From JAJCZZ01 sp964569085 (lineage in GTDB: Bacteria; Gemmatimonadota; Gemmatimonadetes; Longimicrobiales; Gaopeijiaceae), in NCBI GenBank assembly GCA_964569085.1, contig CAZMTA010000017.1, positions 1 to 64,000 of the forward strand: 64,000 nt of DNA, read 5' to 3'. The first letter of the stretch is position 1, and every line of letters begins with the position of its first letter. The notes under the pieces are model-generated. The model was not told the origin of the DNA and did no database searches. It saw only the letters and a program-made list of their open reading frames with translations. Below are positions 17,267-24,734 of the stretch, in pieces. The position numbers and the translations under genes were made by a program.

Positions 17267-19278
17267 CCCTCGACACGCCCTTCTGGAGCCCGGTCAAGGC
17301 CGCGCTGGTGGCGGCGCTCCTGGCGGTGGCGGTCCACGCCAACACGCTGGGGAACCAGTTCGCCTACGACGACGTCCACATCATCGTCGAGAACCAGGGC
17401 ATCCAGCAGCTCGAGACGCTGCCCGGCGCGCTCACCGTGCCGTACTGGCCGGGCCGCTACGGCGAGCAGCTCGGCCTGTGGCGTCCCACCACCACGCTGG
17501 CGCTGGGGCTCCAGTACGCCGTCGCCGGCGAGGAGCCCCTCCTCTACCACGCCGTGAACGTGCTGGCCCACGGGGTGGTCACGGCCCTGGTCGTCCTCCT
17601 CCTGGCCGCCCTCCTCCCCGTGCCGGCGGCGCTGGCGGGCGGGCTCCTCTTCGCGGTGCACCCCGTGCACGTGGAGGCGGTGGCCAACGTCATCGGGATC
17701 GCCGAGATCCTCTCCACGGGCTTCTTCCTGGCGGCGTGCCTGGTGCACGTCCGCGGCCCCGACCGGAGCGGGTGGGGGCGGGCCCTGGCCGTGGGCGGGC
17801 TGTACCTCCTGGCCTTCGGCGCCAAGGAGAGCGCGGTGACGCTCCCGGGGGTGATCCTCCTGCTGGACGCGGCCCGGCGGCGCCTCGGGCTCCGGGAGCT
17901 CGGCGACTACCTGCGGGACCGGTGGCGCGTCTACCTCGTCATGCTCGGGGTGGCGGCCCTCCTCCTCGGGGCTCGTCTCCACATCCTGGGGAGCGTGGCG
18001 AGCCCCTTCGGGCCGCTGGGCGCCGACCTCCTCCAGGAGATCCCCCGGATCTGGACGCTGGCGGAGATCTGGAGCCACTACGTGCGCCTCATGGTCTTCC
18101 CCCTGGACCTCTCGGCGGACTACTCGCCCAACGTCATCCCCATCTCCCTGGGGTGGAACGCGGCGAATGCGGTGGGCGCGATCCTGGCGCTGGCGATCCT
18201 GGTCGGGTCCCTGGTGGCCTGGCGCAGGGGGCGCTTGGAGCCCGGACGCCCCAGCGCCCGGGCGGCGGCGTTCGGCGTGGTGTGGTTCCTCGTCACCATC
18301 TCCCCCGTGTCGAACGTCTTCTTCCTGGCGGGCGTCCTCCTGGCGGAGCGGACCCTGTACCTGCCCTCGGTGGGGATCGTGGCGGCCATGGGATGGCTCG
18401 TCGTGCGCCTGGCGCGGGAGCGGCCCCGGCTGGCCCGGGTGGGGCTCGTCCTGGTGGTGCTCCTCATGGGGGCGCGGACCTGGGAGCGGAACCCCACCTG
18501 GCGGGACAACATCACGGTCTTCCGGACCATGATCGACGACTACCCCCATTCGGGGCGCTCCCAGTGGGTCCTGGGGGACCTCTTCTTCCAGCAGGGGCGG
18601 ACGAGCCAGGGGCTCCTCACCTACCGCGCGGCCATCGGGATCCTGGGTCCTCACTACCAGCTCATCACCGAGATCGCCAAGAAGCTCATCGCCGCCGAGT
18701 ACTACGACGCGGCCGAGCACCTCCTGGAGCACTCGTGGCGGAACGATCCGGACTTCCCCGTGGCCCCGGGCCTCATCGCCGTGATCCGCTCCGAGCAGGG
18801 CGACGCCGAGGGCACCGAGCTCTGGGCCCGGCGCTCCCTGGAGATCGACGCCGACGATCCGGTCCGGCACCACCTCCTGGCCTGGGCGCTGACGGAGCAG
18901 GGCCGCTGGCAGGAGGCCGCCGAGGCCCGCCGACGCGCCATCGCCGGGGGGGAAGGGGACTACTGGCAGCAGTGGGTGTCCCTGGCCCAGCTCGAGGCCA
19001 ACGCCGGCGACACCGCGGCCGCCCGCCTCGCCCTGGACTCGGCCCGGACCAAGGCCCTGTCGGGCCCCGGGAGCGATCAGGTGGACGGCCTCTACATCGA
19101 GCTCCTGGGGGACACGGCCGCGGCCCGTGCCGGGGGCGCTCCCCGGGTCACCCCCGGGCCGGCGACGCCGGGCGTGCTCGAGGAGCCGGGAGCCGGCCTT
19201 CCCGGGCTCGCGCCCAGCCCCGATCCGAGCCTGGATCCGGGGCCGGAAGACGGGGACGCCGGACCCGTGGACCGTTGA
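17263..19278 (+). CDS. TMTC-like TPR membrane glycosyltransferase, paralog 3
   Basis: A 671-residue paralog, the longest of the three. It has FAYDDVHII (Asp36-Asp37) and HPVHVEAVANVIGIAE (133-148), with Ile146 in place of the consensus Arg. Other family features are AKESAVTLPG, VRLMVFPLDLSADYSP and AERTLYLPSVG. TPR-like helices fill about residues 420-600, followed by a Pro/Gly/Asp-rich tail of about 50 residues absent from the other paralogs. GTG start overlaps the previous stop. It ends 144 bases before the sigma-54 promoter of the pilin gene. Confidence 0.77.
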   Translation: MTLDTPFWSPVKAALVAALLAVAVHANTLGNQFAYDDVHIIVENQGIQQLETLPGALTVPYWPGRYGEQLGLWRPTTTLALGLQYAVAGEEPLLYHAVNVLAHGVVTALVVLLLAALLPVPAALAGGLLFAVHPVHVEAVANVIGIAEILSTGFFLAACLVHVRGPDRSGWGRALAVGGLYLLAFGAKESAVTLPGVILLLDAARRRLGLRELGDYLRDRWRVYLVMLGVAALLLGARLHILGSVASPFGPLGADLLQEIPRIWTLAEIWSHYVRLMVFPLDLSADYSPNVIPISLGWNAANAVGAILALAILVGSLVAWRRGRLEPGRPSARAAAFGVVWFLVTISPVSNVFFLAGVLLAERTLYLPSVGIVAAMGWLVVRLARERPRLARVGLVLVVLLMGARTWERNPTWRDNITVFRTMIDDYPHSGRSQWVLGDLFFQQGRTSQGLLTYRAAIGILGPHYQLITEIAKKLIAAEYYDAAEHLLEHSWRNDPDFPVAPGLIAVIRSEQGDAEGTELWARRSLEIDADDPVRHHLLAWALTEQGRWQEAAEARRRAIAGGEGDYWQQWVSLAQLEANAGDTAAARLALDSARTKALSGPGSDQVDGLYIELLGDTAAARAGGAPRVTPGPATPGVLEEPGAGLPGLAPSPDPSLDPGPEDGDAGPVDR

Positions 19279-19279
19279 A

Positions 19280-19389
19280 CCTTGCAGGGTTTTCGCCCTT
19301 GCAAAGCGGGGGCATCCTTGCAGAATCCCATGCGAAATGCCCTCCGTGGGGGTGTCCGGCTTTCGCGATTTGATGCTGTAAGTGCAAGG
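19280..19389 (+). promoter_or_regulatory. Cluster of CCTTGCA repeats upstream of pilin promoter
   Basis: Direct copies of CCTTGCA at 19280-19286, 19297-19303 and 19316-19322 (spacing 17 and 19 bases), plus an inverted copy TGCAAGG at 19383-19389. They lie about 35-145 bases upstream of the sigma-54 element, the usual place for activator binding. Candidate enhancer sites for the PilR-like regulator; not matched to a known PilR consensus. Confidence 0.45.
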
Positions 19390-19422
19390 CGCTCAACGAC
19401 TTGCGCCCTAGGGTGGCGTGTG

Positions 19423-19438
19423 TGGAACACGCCCTGCA
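19423..19438 (+). promoter_or_regulatory. Sigma-54 promoter of the major pilin gene
   Basis: TGGAACACGCCCTGCA, close to the consensus TGGCAC(A/G)-N4-TTGC(A/T). GG lies at -24 and GC at -12 with the invariant 10-base spacing between the two dinucleotides. It is 54 bases before the pilin ATG, giving a leader of about 40 bases. A PilS/PilR-type pair is encoded upstream in the same direction. Confidence 0.78.
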
Positions 19439-19491
19439 CTTTACGAGCGCCGTGCAGCACCCCTGTTTCACTTCACACCTGGAGTACCAAG

Positions 19492-19887
19492 ATGCGGGAC
19501 AACAAGGGTTTCACCCTGATCGAGCTCCTCATCGTGGTCGTGATCATCGGAATCCTGGCGGCCATCGCCATTCCGAAGTTCTCCGCCACGCGGGAGAAGG
19601 CGTACTTCGCCGCCATGAAGTCCGACCTGAAGAACCTGGCCAGCCAGCAGGAGATCTTCTACGCGGACAACTACTCCTACAGCAACGCCCCGAGCTCGCT
19701 CGCGTTCACCAACTCCGAGGGCGTGAACGTGGCGATCTCCGCCTCGAGCTCCGGCTGGGCCGCTTCCGCGACCCACTCCGCGCTCGGCACCGCCGAGGGC
19801 TGCGCCATCTACTACGGCACGGCCTCCGCTCCCACCGTGGGCTCCGCTACGCCGAGCTCCCCGGGTGAGGTTGCCTGCACCAACTGA
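19492..19887 (+). CDS. pilA: Type IV major pilin (type IVa), copy 1
   Basis: A 131-residue prepilin. A six-residue leader MRDNKG precedes the cleavage site, followed by FTLIELLIVVVIIGILAAIA with Glu5 of the mature protein. A C-terminal region with two cysteines (GCAIYYG and the Cys near the end, VACTN) probably forms the D-region disulfide. The middle is rich in Ser, Ala and Asn, with possible glycosylation sites. Ribosome binding site GGAG lies 8-12 bases before the ATG. Transcribed from the sigma-54 promoter at 19423. It may be the pilus fibre subunit; which copy dominates is unknown. Confidence 0.93.
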   Translation: MRDNKGFTLIELLIVVVIIGILAAIAIPKFSATREKAYFAAMKSDLKNLASQQEIFYADNYSYSNAPSSLAFTNSEGVNVAISASSSGWAASATHSALGTAEGCAIYYGTASAPTVGSATPSSPGEVACTN

Positions 19888-19935
19888 CGGTGCTGCAGGA
19901 AGCCCGCGTCCCTTGCGGGTGTGATTGAAGCCGGC

Positions 19936-19975
19936 GTGGGCGGTCCGGAGTCCTCGGACCCCGGGCCGCCCCACC
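19936..19975 (+). other. Intergenic hairpin between the two pilin genes
   Basis: Perfect inner stem GGTCCG (19942-19947) with CGGACC (19955-19960), flanked by partly pairing GTGGGCGG and CCGCCCCAC. There is no T tract, so it is more likely an RNA-processing or partial read-through element than a full terminator. Confidence 0.4.
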
Positions 19976-20030
19976 GCTTCGATCCTCTCCCCCCCTCCGC
20001 CCCACCACGACCTACCCGAGCGAGGCGATC

Positions 20031-20420
20031 ATGTCCGTGCCGAATCGCAAGGGCTTCACGCTCATCGAGCTTCTCATCGTGGTCGTGATCATCGGGATCC
20101 TGGCGGCCATCGCCATTCCCAAGTTCCAGTCCGTGCGCGAGAAGGCGTTCCTCGCCTCCGCCAAGGCGGATCTCAGGAACCTGGCCAACCTCCAGGGCGT
20201 CTACTACAACGACAACTACACGTACTCCACCGACGCGTCGGCCCTGGGGTACAACAACAGCGAAGGGGTGTTCGTCACCTTCGTCGAGGCCACCGGCACC
20301 GGGTGGTCGGCCTCGGCCACCCACGCGGGGCTGCCCAACGAGTCCTGCGCCATCTACCACGGGAACGCCGCGGCCCTGGCTCCCGCCAACGTGGAGAGCA
20401 CCGTCCAGTGCTCCCGCTGA
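20031..20420 (+). CDS. Type IV major pilin (type IVa), copy 2
   Basis: A 129-residue prepilin paralog of the preceding gene. The leader is MSVPNRKG, then the same N-terminal helix with FTLIELL and Glu5. The globular part differs (YYNDNYTYSTDASALGYNNS) but keeps the pattern, including two C-terminal cysteines (SCAIYHG, VQCSR) for a D-region loop. It is 143 bases after copy 1 with a hairpin between, and ends before a clear terminator, so the two pilins probably form one transcriptional unit. Functional difference between the copies is unknown. Confidence 0.92.
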   Translation: MSVPNRKGFTLIELLIVVVIIGILAAIAIPKFQSVREKAFLASAKADLRNLANLQGVYYNDNYTYSTDASALGYNNSEGVFVTFVEATGTGWSASATHAGLPNESCAIYHGNAAALAPANVESTVQCSR

Positions 20421-20456
20421 CCCCCGGCTGACCCGACCTTTCCGGTCCGTCCGCTT

Positions 20457-20487
20457 GCCGTCCCCCTCCGGGGCGGCTCATTTTTTT
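20457..20487 (+). terminator. Rho-independent terminator after the pilin genes
   Basis: Stem GCCG(T)CCCC / GGGGCGGC (20457-20465 with 20470-20477, one bulged T), four-base loop, then TCA and a run of seven T (20481-20487). It ends the pilin transcript and separates it from the downstream kinase. Confidence 0.78.
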
Positions 20488-20556
20488 GCCGGTGGGCCCC
20501 ACGGCCGCCCTCCCCGCCCCACCGCTCCCCTCCGCCCGGAGGATCTCTTCCCGCCC

Positions 20557-21801
20557 ATGTCCGGCCCTCCTCCGCTCCGGCGTGAGCTGCTCCTCGCCTT
20601 CGGGCTCCTCTTCGCGGGAGCGGTCTTCGTGGCGGGCCTCGGGCTCGGGTTCGTCCTCCCGGCGCTGGACTCCTTTCCGGAGATCCTCCTGTTCGTCCTC
20701 GCGCTGGTCGTGGGGGACCTGCTGGTGCTCTTCCTCTTCGGCGGGGCGTTCCTCCGGCGACGGCTGGTCGGGCCCATGGAGGAGCTGGCCGGCGACGCCC
20801 GTCGCATCGCCGAGGGGGCCTACCACCATCGCGCCGCCCCGGCCGACAGCCTCGAGATCGAGTCGGTCCGCACCAGCGTGAACGCCATGGCGGACCGCCT
20901 CATCCAGGACCAGCGCCTCCTGGCCGAGAACGTGGAGTCCCTGGACCGCACCAACCGCGAGCTCGTGGAGGCACGGGACCAGGTCGTCCAGACGGCCCGG
21001 CTGGCGTCTGTGGGCACGCTGGCGGCGGGGATCGCCCACGAGGTGGGCAACCCGCTGGGGGCCATCATGGGCTTCGTGGACGTGGCCAAGCGGCGCGCCA
21101 GCAGCGCGGGTGGGGACACGGAGATCCTGGACGCGATCCGGGCGGAAGCGGGCCGGATCGACCGGATCGTCCGGGGGCTCCTGGACTACGCCCGGCCCCG
21201 GGACGAGGAGGCCGGGCCCGAGCCGCCGGGGGAGACGGTCCGCCGCGTGCGCGAGCTCCTCGAGGGCCAGGGCCGCCTCGACGGGGTGGACGACCGCTGG
21301 CACCTGGAGGCCGACGTGCCCCGGGTGGTCATGGAGCCCCACCGCCTGGAGCAGGTCCTGGTGAACCTCATCCTCAACGCGCTCCACGCCCTGGAGGGCC
21401 GGGAGGCCCCCGTCCTGACCGTGCGGCTGGACGAGGAGCCCGGCGAGGTCGAGACGCTCCCCGCCCGCCGGGAGGGCGACCCGCCCGGGGTGAACTACAT
21501 GCACCGCCGCCGCGTGTCCCGGGACGACGGCGGACGGGGCGTGGACGGGCTGTTCACGGCGCGCCGGGTGGTGGTCATCCAGGTGGACGACAACGGCCCC
21601 GGCATCCCCGACGCGGACCACGAGTCCGTCTTCGATCCCTTCTTCACCACCAAGGATCCCGGCGAGGGGACGGGGCTGGGCCTCTCGATCTGCGCCCGCC
21701 TGGTGGACGGCATGGGCGGGCGCATCGAGGCCGGGACCTCGGAGCTCGGGGGCGCCCGATTCACGATCCGCTTGCCCGGCTACGGGGGAGACGACGCATG
21801 A
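20557..21801 (+). CDS. Membrane sensor histidine kinase, NtrB/PilS-like group
   Basis: A 414-residue kinase paired with the next gene. It has two membrane helices (about 10-34 and 42-66), a HAMP-like linker (about 66-118), then HisKA with GIAHEVGNPLGAI (His161). HATPase_c boxes follow: NLILNALHAL, VDDNGPGIPD, FDPFFTTKDPG and GTGLGLSIC. Between the N and G1 boxes is an insertion of roughly 35 residues rich in Arg, Glu and Asp. The start ATG at 20557 was chosen because the preceding in-frame sequence is Pro-rich and non-conserved; GGAGGA lies 13 bases upstream. No sigma-54 site is visible for this pair. Confidence 0.85.
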   Translation: MSGPPPLRRELLLAFGLLFAGAVFVAGLGLGFVLPALDSFPEILLFVLALVVGDLLVLFLFGGAFLRRRLVGPMEELAGDARRIAEGAYHHRAAPADSLEIESVRTSVNAMADRLIQDQRLLAENVESLDRTNRELVEARDQVVQTARLASVGTLAAGIAHEVGNPLGAIMGFVDVAKRRASSAGGDTEILDAIRAEAGRIDRIVRGLLDYARPRDEEAGPEPPGETVRRVRELLEGQGRLDGVDDRWHLEADVPRVVMEPHRLEQVLVNLILNALHALEGREAPVLTVRLDEEPGEVETLPARREGDPPGVNYMHRRRVSRDDGGRGVDGLFTARRVVVIQVDDNGPGIPDADHESVFDPFFTTKDPGEGTGLGLSICARLVDGMGGRIEAGTSELGGARFTIRLPGYGGDDA

Positions 21802-23159
21802 AGATCCTGGTGATCGACGACGACAGCGGCCTGCGCCGATCGCTGACCATGATCCTCGAGGACGGCGGCTACGAGGTGGTCCAGGCCACCGACGGCGAGG
21901 AGGGGCTGACCCAGGCCGCCGCCGAGCTGCCGGAGCTGATCCTGTGCGACGTGCGCATGCCCGGCGTGGACGGGCTCGAGTTCCTGCGGCGCTACCAGGC
22001 GTCCGGAGGGGAGGCCCTCGTCCTCATGATGACCGCCTACGGGAGCATGGAGCTGGCCGTGGAGGCCATGAAGGAGGGCGCGTACGACTATCTCCCCAAG
22101 CCCTTCGGCGCCGACGAGGTGCTGCTCACCGTACGGAAGGCGGAGGAGCGGGAGCGCCTCGAGCGGGAGGTGGGACGGCTGCGCAGCGAGGTCCGGGAGG
22201 ACCGGCGCTTCGGCGAGATCGTGGCCGGCTCGGCCGCCATGCGGAAGGCGCTCGACGTGGCGGGGAAGGTCGCCCAGCACGCCTCGCCGGTCCTCCTGAC
22301 CGGCGCGAGCGGGACGGGGAAGGAGCTGGTGGCCCGACTCATCCACCGCGAGAGCCCCCGGCGGGACCAGGCCTTCGTCCCGGTGAACTGCGGAGGCATC
22401 CCGGACCAGCTCCTGGAGTCGGAGTTCTTCGGCCACGTGAAGGGCGCCTTCACCGGGGCCGACCGGGACAAGGAGGGGCTCTTCGCCGCCGCCGACGGCG
22501 GCACTCTCTTCCTGGACGAGGTCGGGGAGCTCCCGGCCTCCCTCCAGGTCAAGCTCCTCCGGGCGCTCCAGGAAGGCGAGGTCCGGCGGGTCGGGGACAC
22601 GGGAACCCGCACCGTGGACGTGCGGATCATCTCCGCCACCAACCTGGATCTCGACGAAGCCGTGGAGGCGGGCGACTTCCGGGAGGACCTGTACTACCGG
22701 CTCGCCGTGGTGCCCATCCACCTCCCGCGCCTCCGGGACCGGCCCGAGGAGATCCCCGAGCTGGTGCGCCACATCCTGGACCGGCAGAGCCGCCGCATGC
22801 GCATCGAGATCGAGGGGGTGGAGCCCGAGGCCATGGAGGTGCTCCTCGAGTACCCGTGGCCGGGCAACATCCGGGAGCTGGAGAACGTGCTGGAGCGGGC
22901 GCTGGTCCTGACCGAGGGGCCCCGGGTGGCCCTGGACGACCTGCCGGAGTCGGTCCGGGTGCCGTCGCCGGAAGCGCGCCTTCCCACGGCGGTGGACGGA
23001 GACGACCTCTCGGTGAAGCGCCACGGGGCCCGCCTGGAGAAGCACCTCATCGAGCTGGCCCTGGACCGCACCGGTGGCAACAAGACCCAGGCGGCGGAGC
23101 TCCTGGAGCTCTCACCCCGGGCGCTCCGCTACAAGATCCAGGAGTACGGGGTCCAGTAG
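21798..23159 (+). CDS. Sigma-54-dependent response regulator (NtrC family)
   Basis: A 453-residue activator. Receiver with Asp51 in ILCDVRMPG and Lys101 in LPKPF; AAA+ domain with Walker A GASGTGKE, GAFTGA loop at 216-221, Walker B LFLDEVGEL, arginine-finger region, and Fis-like HTH NKTQAAELLELSPRALRYKI. The ATG overlaps the kinase stop (ATGA), a classical two-component pair. It is followed after 12 bases by the first minor-pilin gene, so it may be co-transcribed with that module and regulate it. A second PilSR-like pair in one locus suggests separate control of two pilin sets. Confidence 0.9.
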   Translation: MKILVIDDDSGLRRSLTMILEDGGYEVVQATDGEEGLTQAAAELPELILCDVRMPGVDGLEFLRRYQASGGEALVLMMTAYGSMELAVEAMKEGAYDYLPKPFGADEVLLTVRKAEERERLEREVGRLRSEVREDRRFGEIVAGSAAMRKALDVAGKVAQHASPVLLTGASGTGKELVARLIHRESPRRDQAFVPVNCGGIPDQLLESEFFGHVKGAFTGADRDKEGLFAAADGGTLFLDEVGELPASLQVKLLRALQEGEVRRVGDTGTRTVDVRIISATNLDLDEAVEAGDFREDLYYRLAVVPIHLPRLRDRPEEIPELVRHILDRQSRRMRIEIEGVEPEAMEVLLEYPWPGNIRELENVLERALVLTEGPRVALDDLPESVRVPSPEARLPTAVDGDDLSVKRHGARLEKHLIELALDRTGGNKTQAAELLELSPRALRYKIQEYGVQ

Positions 23160-23171
23160 TCCCGGGGGAGC

Positions 23172-23666
23172 ATGGAGGGGGCCCGGGGTCGGGGGCACCT
23201 TGTCTCCATGCCTCCTCGCGCCCCCGTCCGCCGGGCCCGCACCCGCGGGCACACCCTGGCCGAGATGGCCGTGGGCCTCCTGCTCCTGGCCTCCCTCCTG
23301 GGCACGGCGCTCCCCGGCCTCCGCGGGCTGGCCGACGGGGCCGCGGTGGCCGGGGCCCGGGAGGAGGTCGTGGCGGCCCTGTCGGAGGCCCGGGGCGCGG
23401 CGGTGGGGCGGGGAGGGTCCGCCCTCCTGCTGGACGCCGGCGCGGGCCGGGTCACGGTGCGCGTCGGGGCCGACTCCCTCCTGGACGTCTCCCTCGCCCG
23501 CCGGTACGGGGTGGCGCTGGCCCTCTCCCGGGGCCGCGCCGTGGCCGAGCTCGACTTCGACGCCCTGGGGCTGGGGCGGGTCGCCAGCGAGAGCGTCCGC
23601 ATCACCCGCGGGGCCGCGGAGGCCCGCCTCGTGATCTCGGGCTACGGCCGTGTGCGTCGGCGCTGA
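23172..23666 (+). CDS. Pseudopilin, GspH/FimT-like (module A)
   Basis: A 164-residue type IV pilin-like protein. The prepilin cleavage site is within RTRG-HTLAEMAVGLLLLASL, with Glu5 after the Gly, and the long hydrophobic helix is followed by a globular domain rich in Val, Ala and Arg. The position as first gene of a four-gene run matches FimT/GspH in minor-pilin operons. An alternative ATG at 23208 would shorten the leader to 14 residues; the longer form has a purine-rich region just upstream. No lipobox or other domain is visible. Confidence 0.75.
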   Translation: MEGARGRGHLVSMPPRAPVRRARTRGHTLAEMAVGLLLLASLLGTALPGLRGLADGAAVAGAREEVVAALSEARGAAVGRGGSALLLDAGAGRVTVRVGADSLLDVSLARRYGVALALSRGRAVAELDFDALGLGRVASESVRITRGAAEARLVISGYGRVRRR

Positions 23667-23982
23667 GACCCGGGGCTTCACCCTGACCGAGCTGCTCGTC
23701 ACGCTCGTCGTGCTGGAGGTGGGGCTCCTGGGGGTGGTGGGCACGCTCGCCCTCGCGTCCCGGACGCTGGCCGAGGCCGAGGCGCTGGAGCGGCTCGTGG
23801 ACGAGGCCGGGGCCGTCCGGGACTCCCTGGCCGGGATCCCGGGCGCGGGCGCCGGGGCGCGGGAGACGCCTTGGGGGGTGGTGCGCTGGAACGCCCCACG
23901 GAACGGCGCCGTGGCTCTGGAGCTGGTCCCCGGGGGAGGGGCGGTCCATCGGGTGCTGGTGCCCGTGGGAGAGGGCGGGTGA
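23650..23982 (+). CDS. Pseudopilin, PilV/GspI-like (module A)
   Basis: A 110-residue small pseudopilin. The cleavage motif is ETRG-FTLTELLVTLVVLEVGLL with Glu5 preserved. The GTG start overlaps the previous stop by 17 bases. The globular part is short, about 75 residues, ending GGAVHRVLVPVGEGG. The size and position as second gene fit PilV or GspI, a minor pilin needed for initiation complexes. The overlap with the next gene (GTGA) indicates translational coupling. Confidence 0.72.
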   Translation: MCVGAETRGFTLTELLVTLVVLEVGLLGVVGTLALASRTLAEAEALERLVDEAGAVRDSLAGIPGAGAGARETPWGVVRWNAPRNGAVALELVPGGGAVHRVLVPVGEGG

Positions 23983-24734
23983 GCCCGGGTGCGGGGCGCC
24001 GGGGGCCGGCGCGGCGGTGCGGGGCCTCCCTCCTGGAGACCCTGGTGGCCCTCCTCGTCGGCCTCCTCCTCCTGCACCTGGTGCTCCGGATCGTGGGGGC
24101 CGCCTCCGCGGCCGTTGAGGTCGGAGCCACCCGCTCGGACCGGTTGACGACGGTGCGGATGGCGCGGTGGCGGGCCGCGGCGGACGCGTGGGCGGCGGGG
24201 CCGGAGGGCCTCCGGGCCGGCGGGGATTCGCTGGCGCTCCGGGCGGTGCGGGGTGGGCTCGTGGGGTGCGGGCTGGGGGACGGGGTGTGGAGCGCCCTGG
24301 CGGAGGGGGCGCGCCACCCCGACCCGGACAAGGACTCGGTCCAGCTCCTCCAGCCGGGAGGCGCGTGGAGCGTCCACGCGCTGGAGGCGCTCGTCCCCCC
24401 CGGAGCCGACTGCTCGTCCGGGTCGGGGGGGAGGCCGGTGGGGCTGGTCCTGGACCCGCCCCCGTCCGCGCCCCCGGTGGCCGGCCGCTATTTCGAGCGC
24501 GGGAGCTACCACCTGGCCGACGGCGCGCTCCGGTGGCGCCGGGGGGACGGCGGTCGCCAGCCGCTCACGCCGGAGGTCCTGGAACGGTCGCGAGCCGGGG
24601 ACGTGGGCATGGAGGCCGGGGCCGTGTGGCTGCGCTTCCGGCCGGTCCCGGCGCGCCGCGCGGGGGCCGGGGGCACGGCCGCCGGAAGGATGTGGCGGGT
24701 GCCGGCGCCGCGGGGGAGGTCCGACGGTGGCTGA
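23979..24734 (+). CDS. Pseudopilin, PilW/GspJ-like (module A)
   Basis: A 251-residue protein with an unusually long, Arg/Gly-rich leader before the type III signal. The processing region is RRCG-ASLLETLVALLVGLL with Glu after the Leu pair, then a membrane helix. The globular domain contains cysteines (GCGLGDG and DCSSGSG) that may pair. Its third place in the run, after FimT-like and PilV-like genes, fits PilW. GTG start overlaps the previous stop. A clear identity with PilW or GspJ is not certain because the domain is divergent. Confidence 0.68.
   Translation: MSPGAGRRGPARRCGASLLETLVALLVGLLLLHLVLRIVGAASAAVEVGATRSDRLTTVRMARWRAAADAWAAGPEGLRAGGDSLALRAVRGGLVGCGLGDGVWSALAEGARHPDPDKDSVQLLQPGGAWSVHALEALVPPGADCSSGSGGRPVGLVLDPPPSAPPVAGRYFERGSYHLADGALRWRRGDGGRQPLTPEVLERSRAGDVGMEAGAVWLRFRPVPARRAGAGGTAAGRMWRVPAPRGRSDGG

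Noticed and set aside
20488..20556. Sigma-54 element before the second kinase gene
   Set aside because: No segment matches GG-N10-GC with the flanking consensus; the gap is simply GC-rich.
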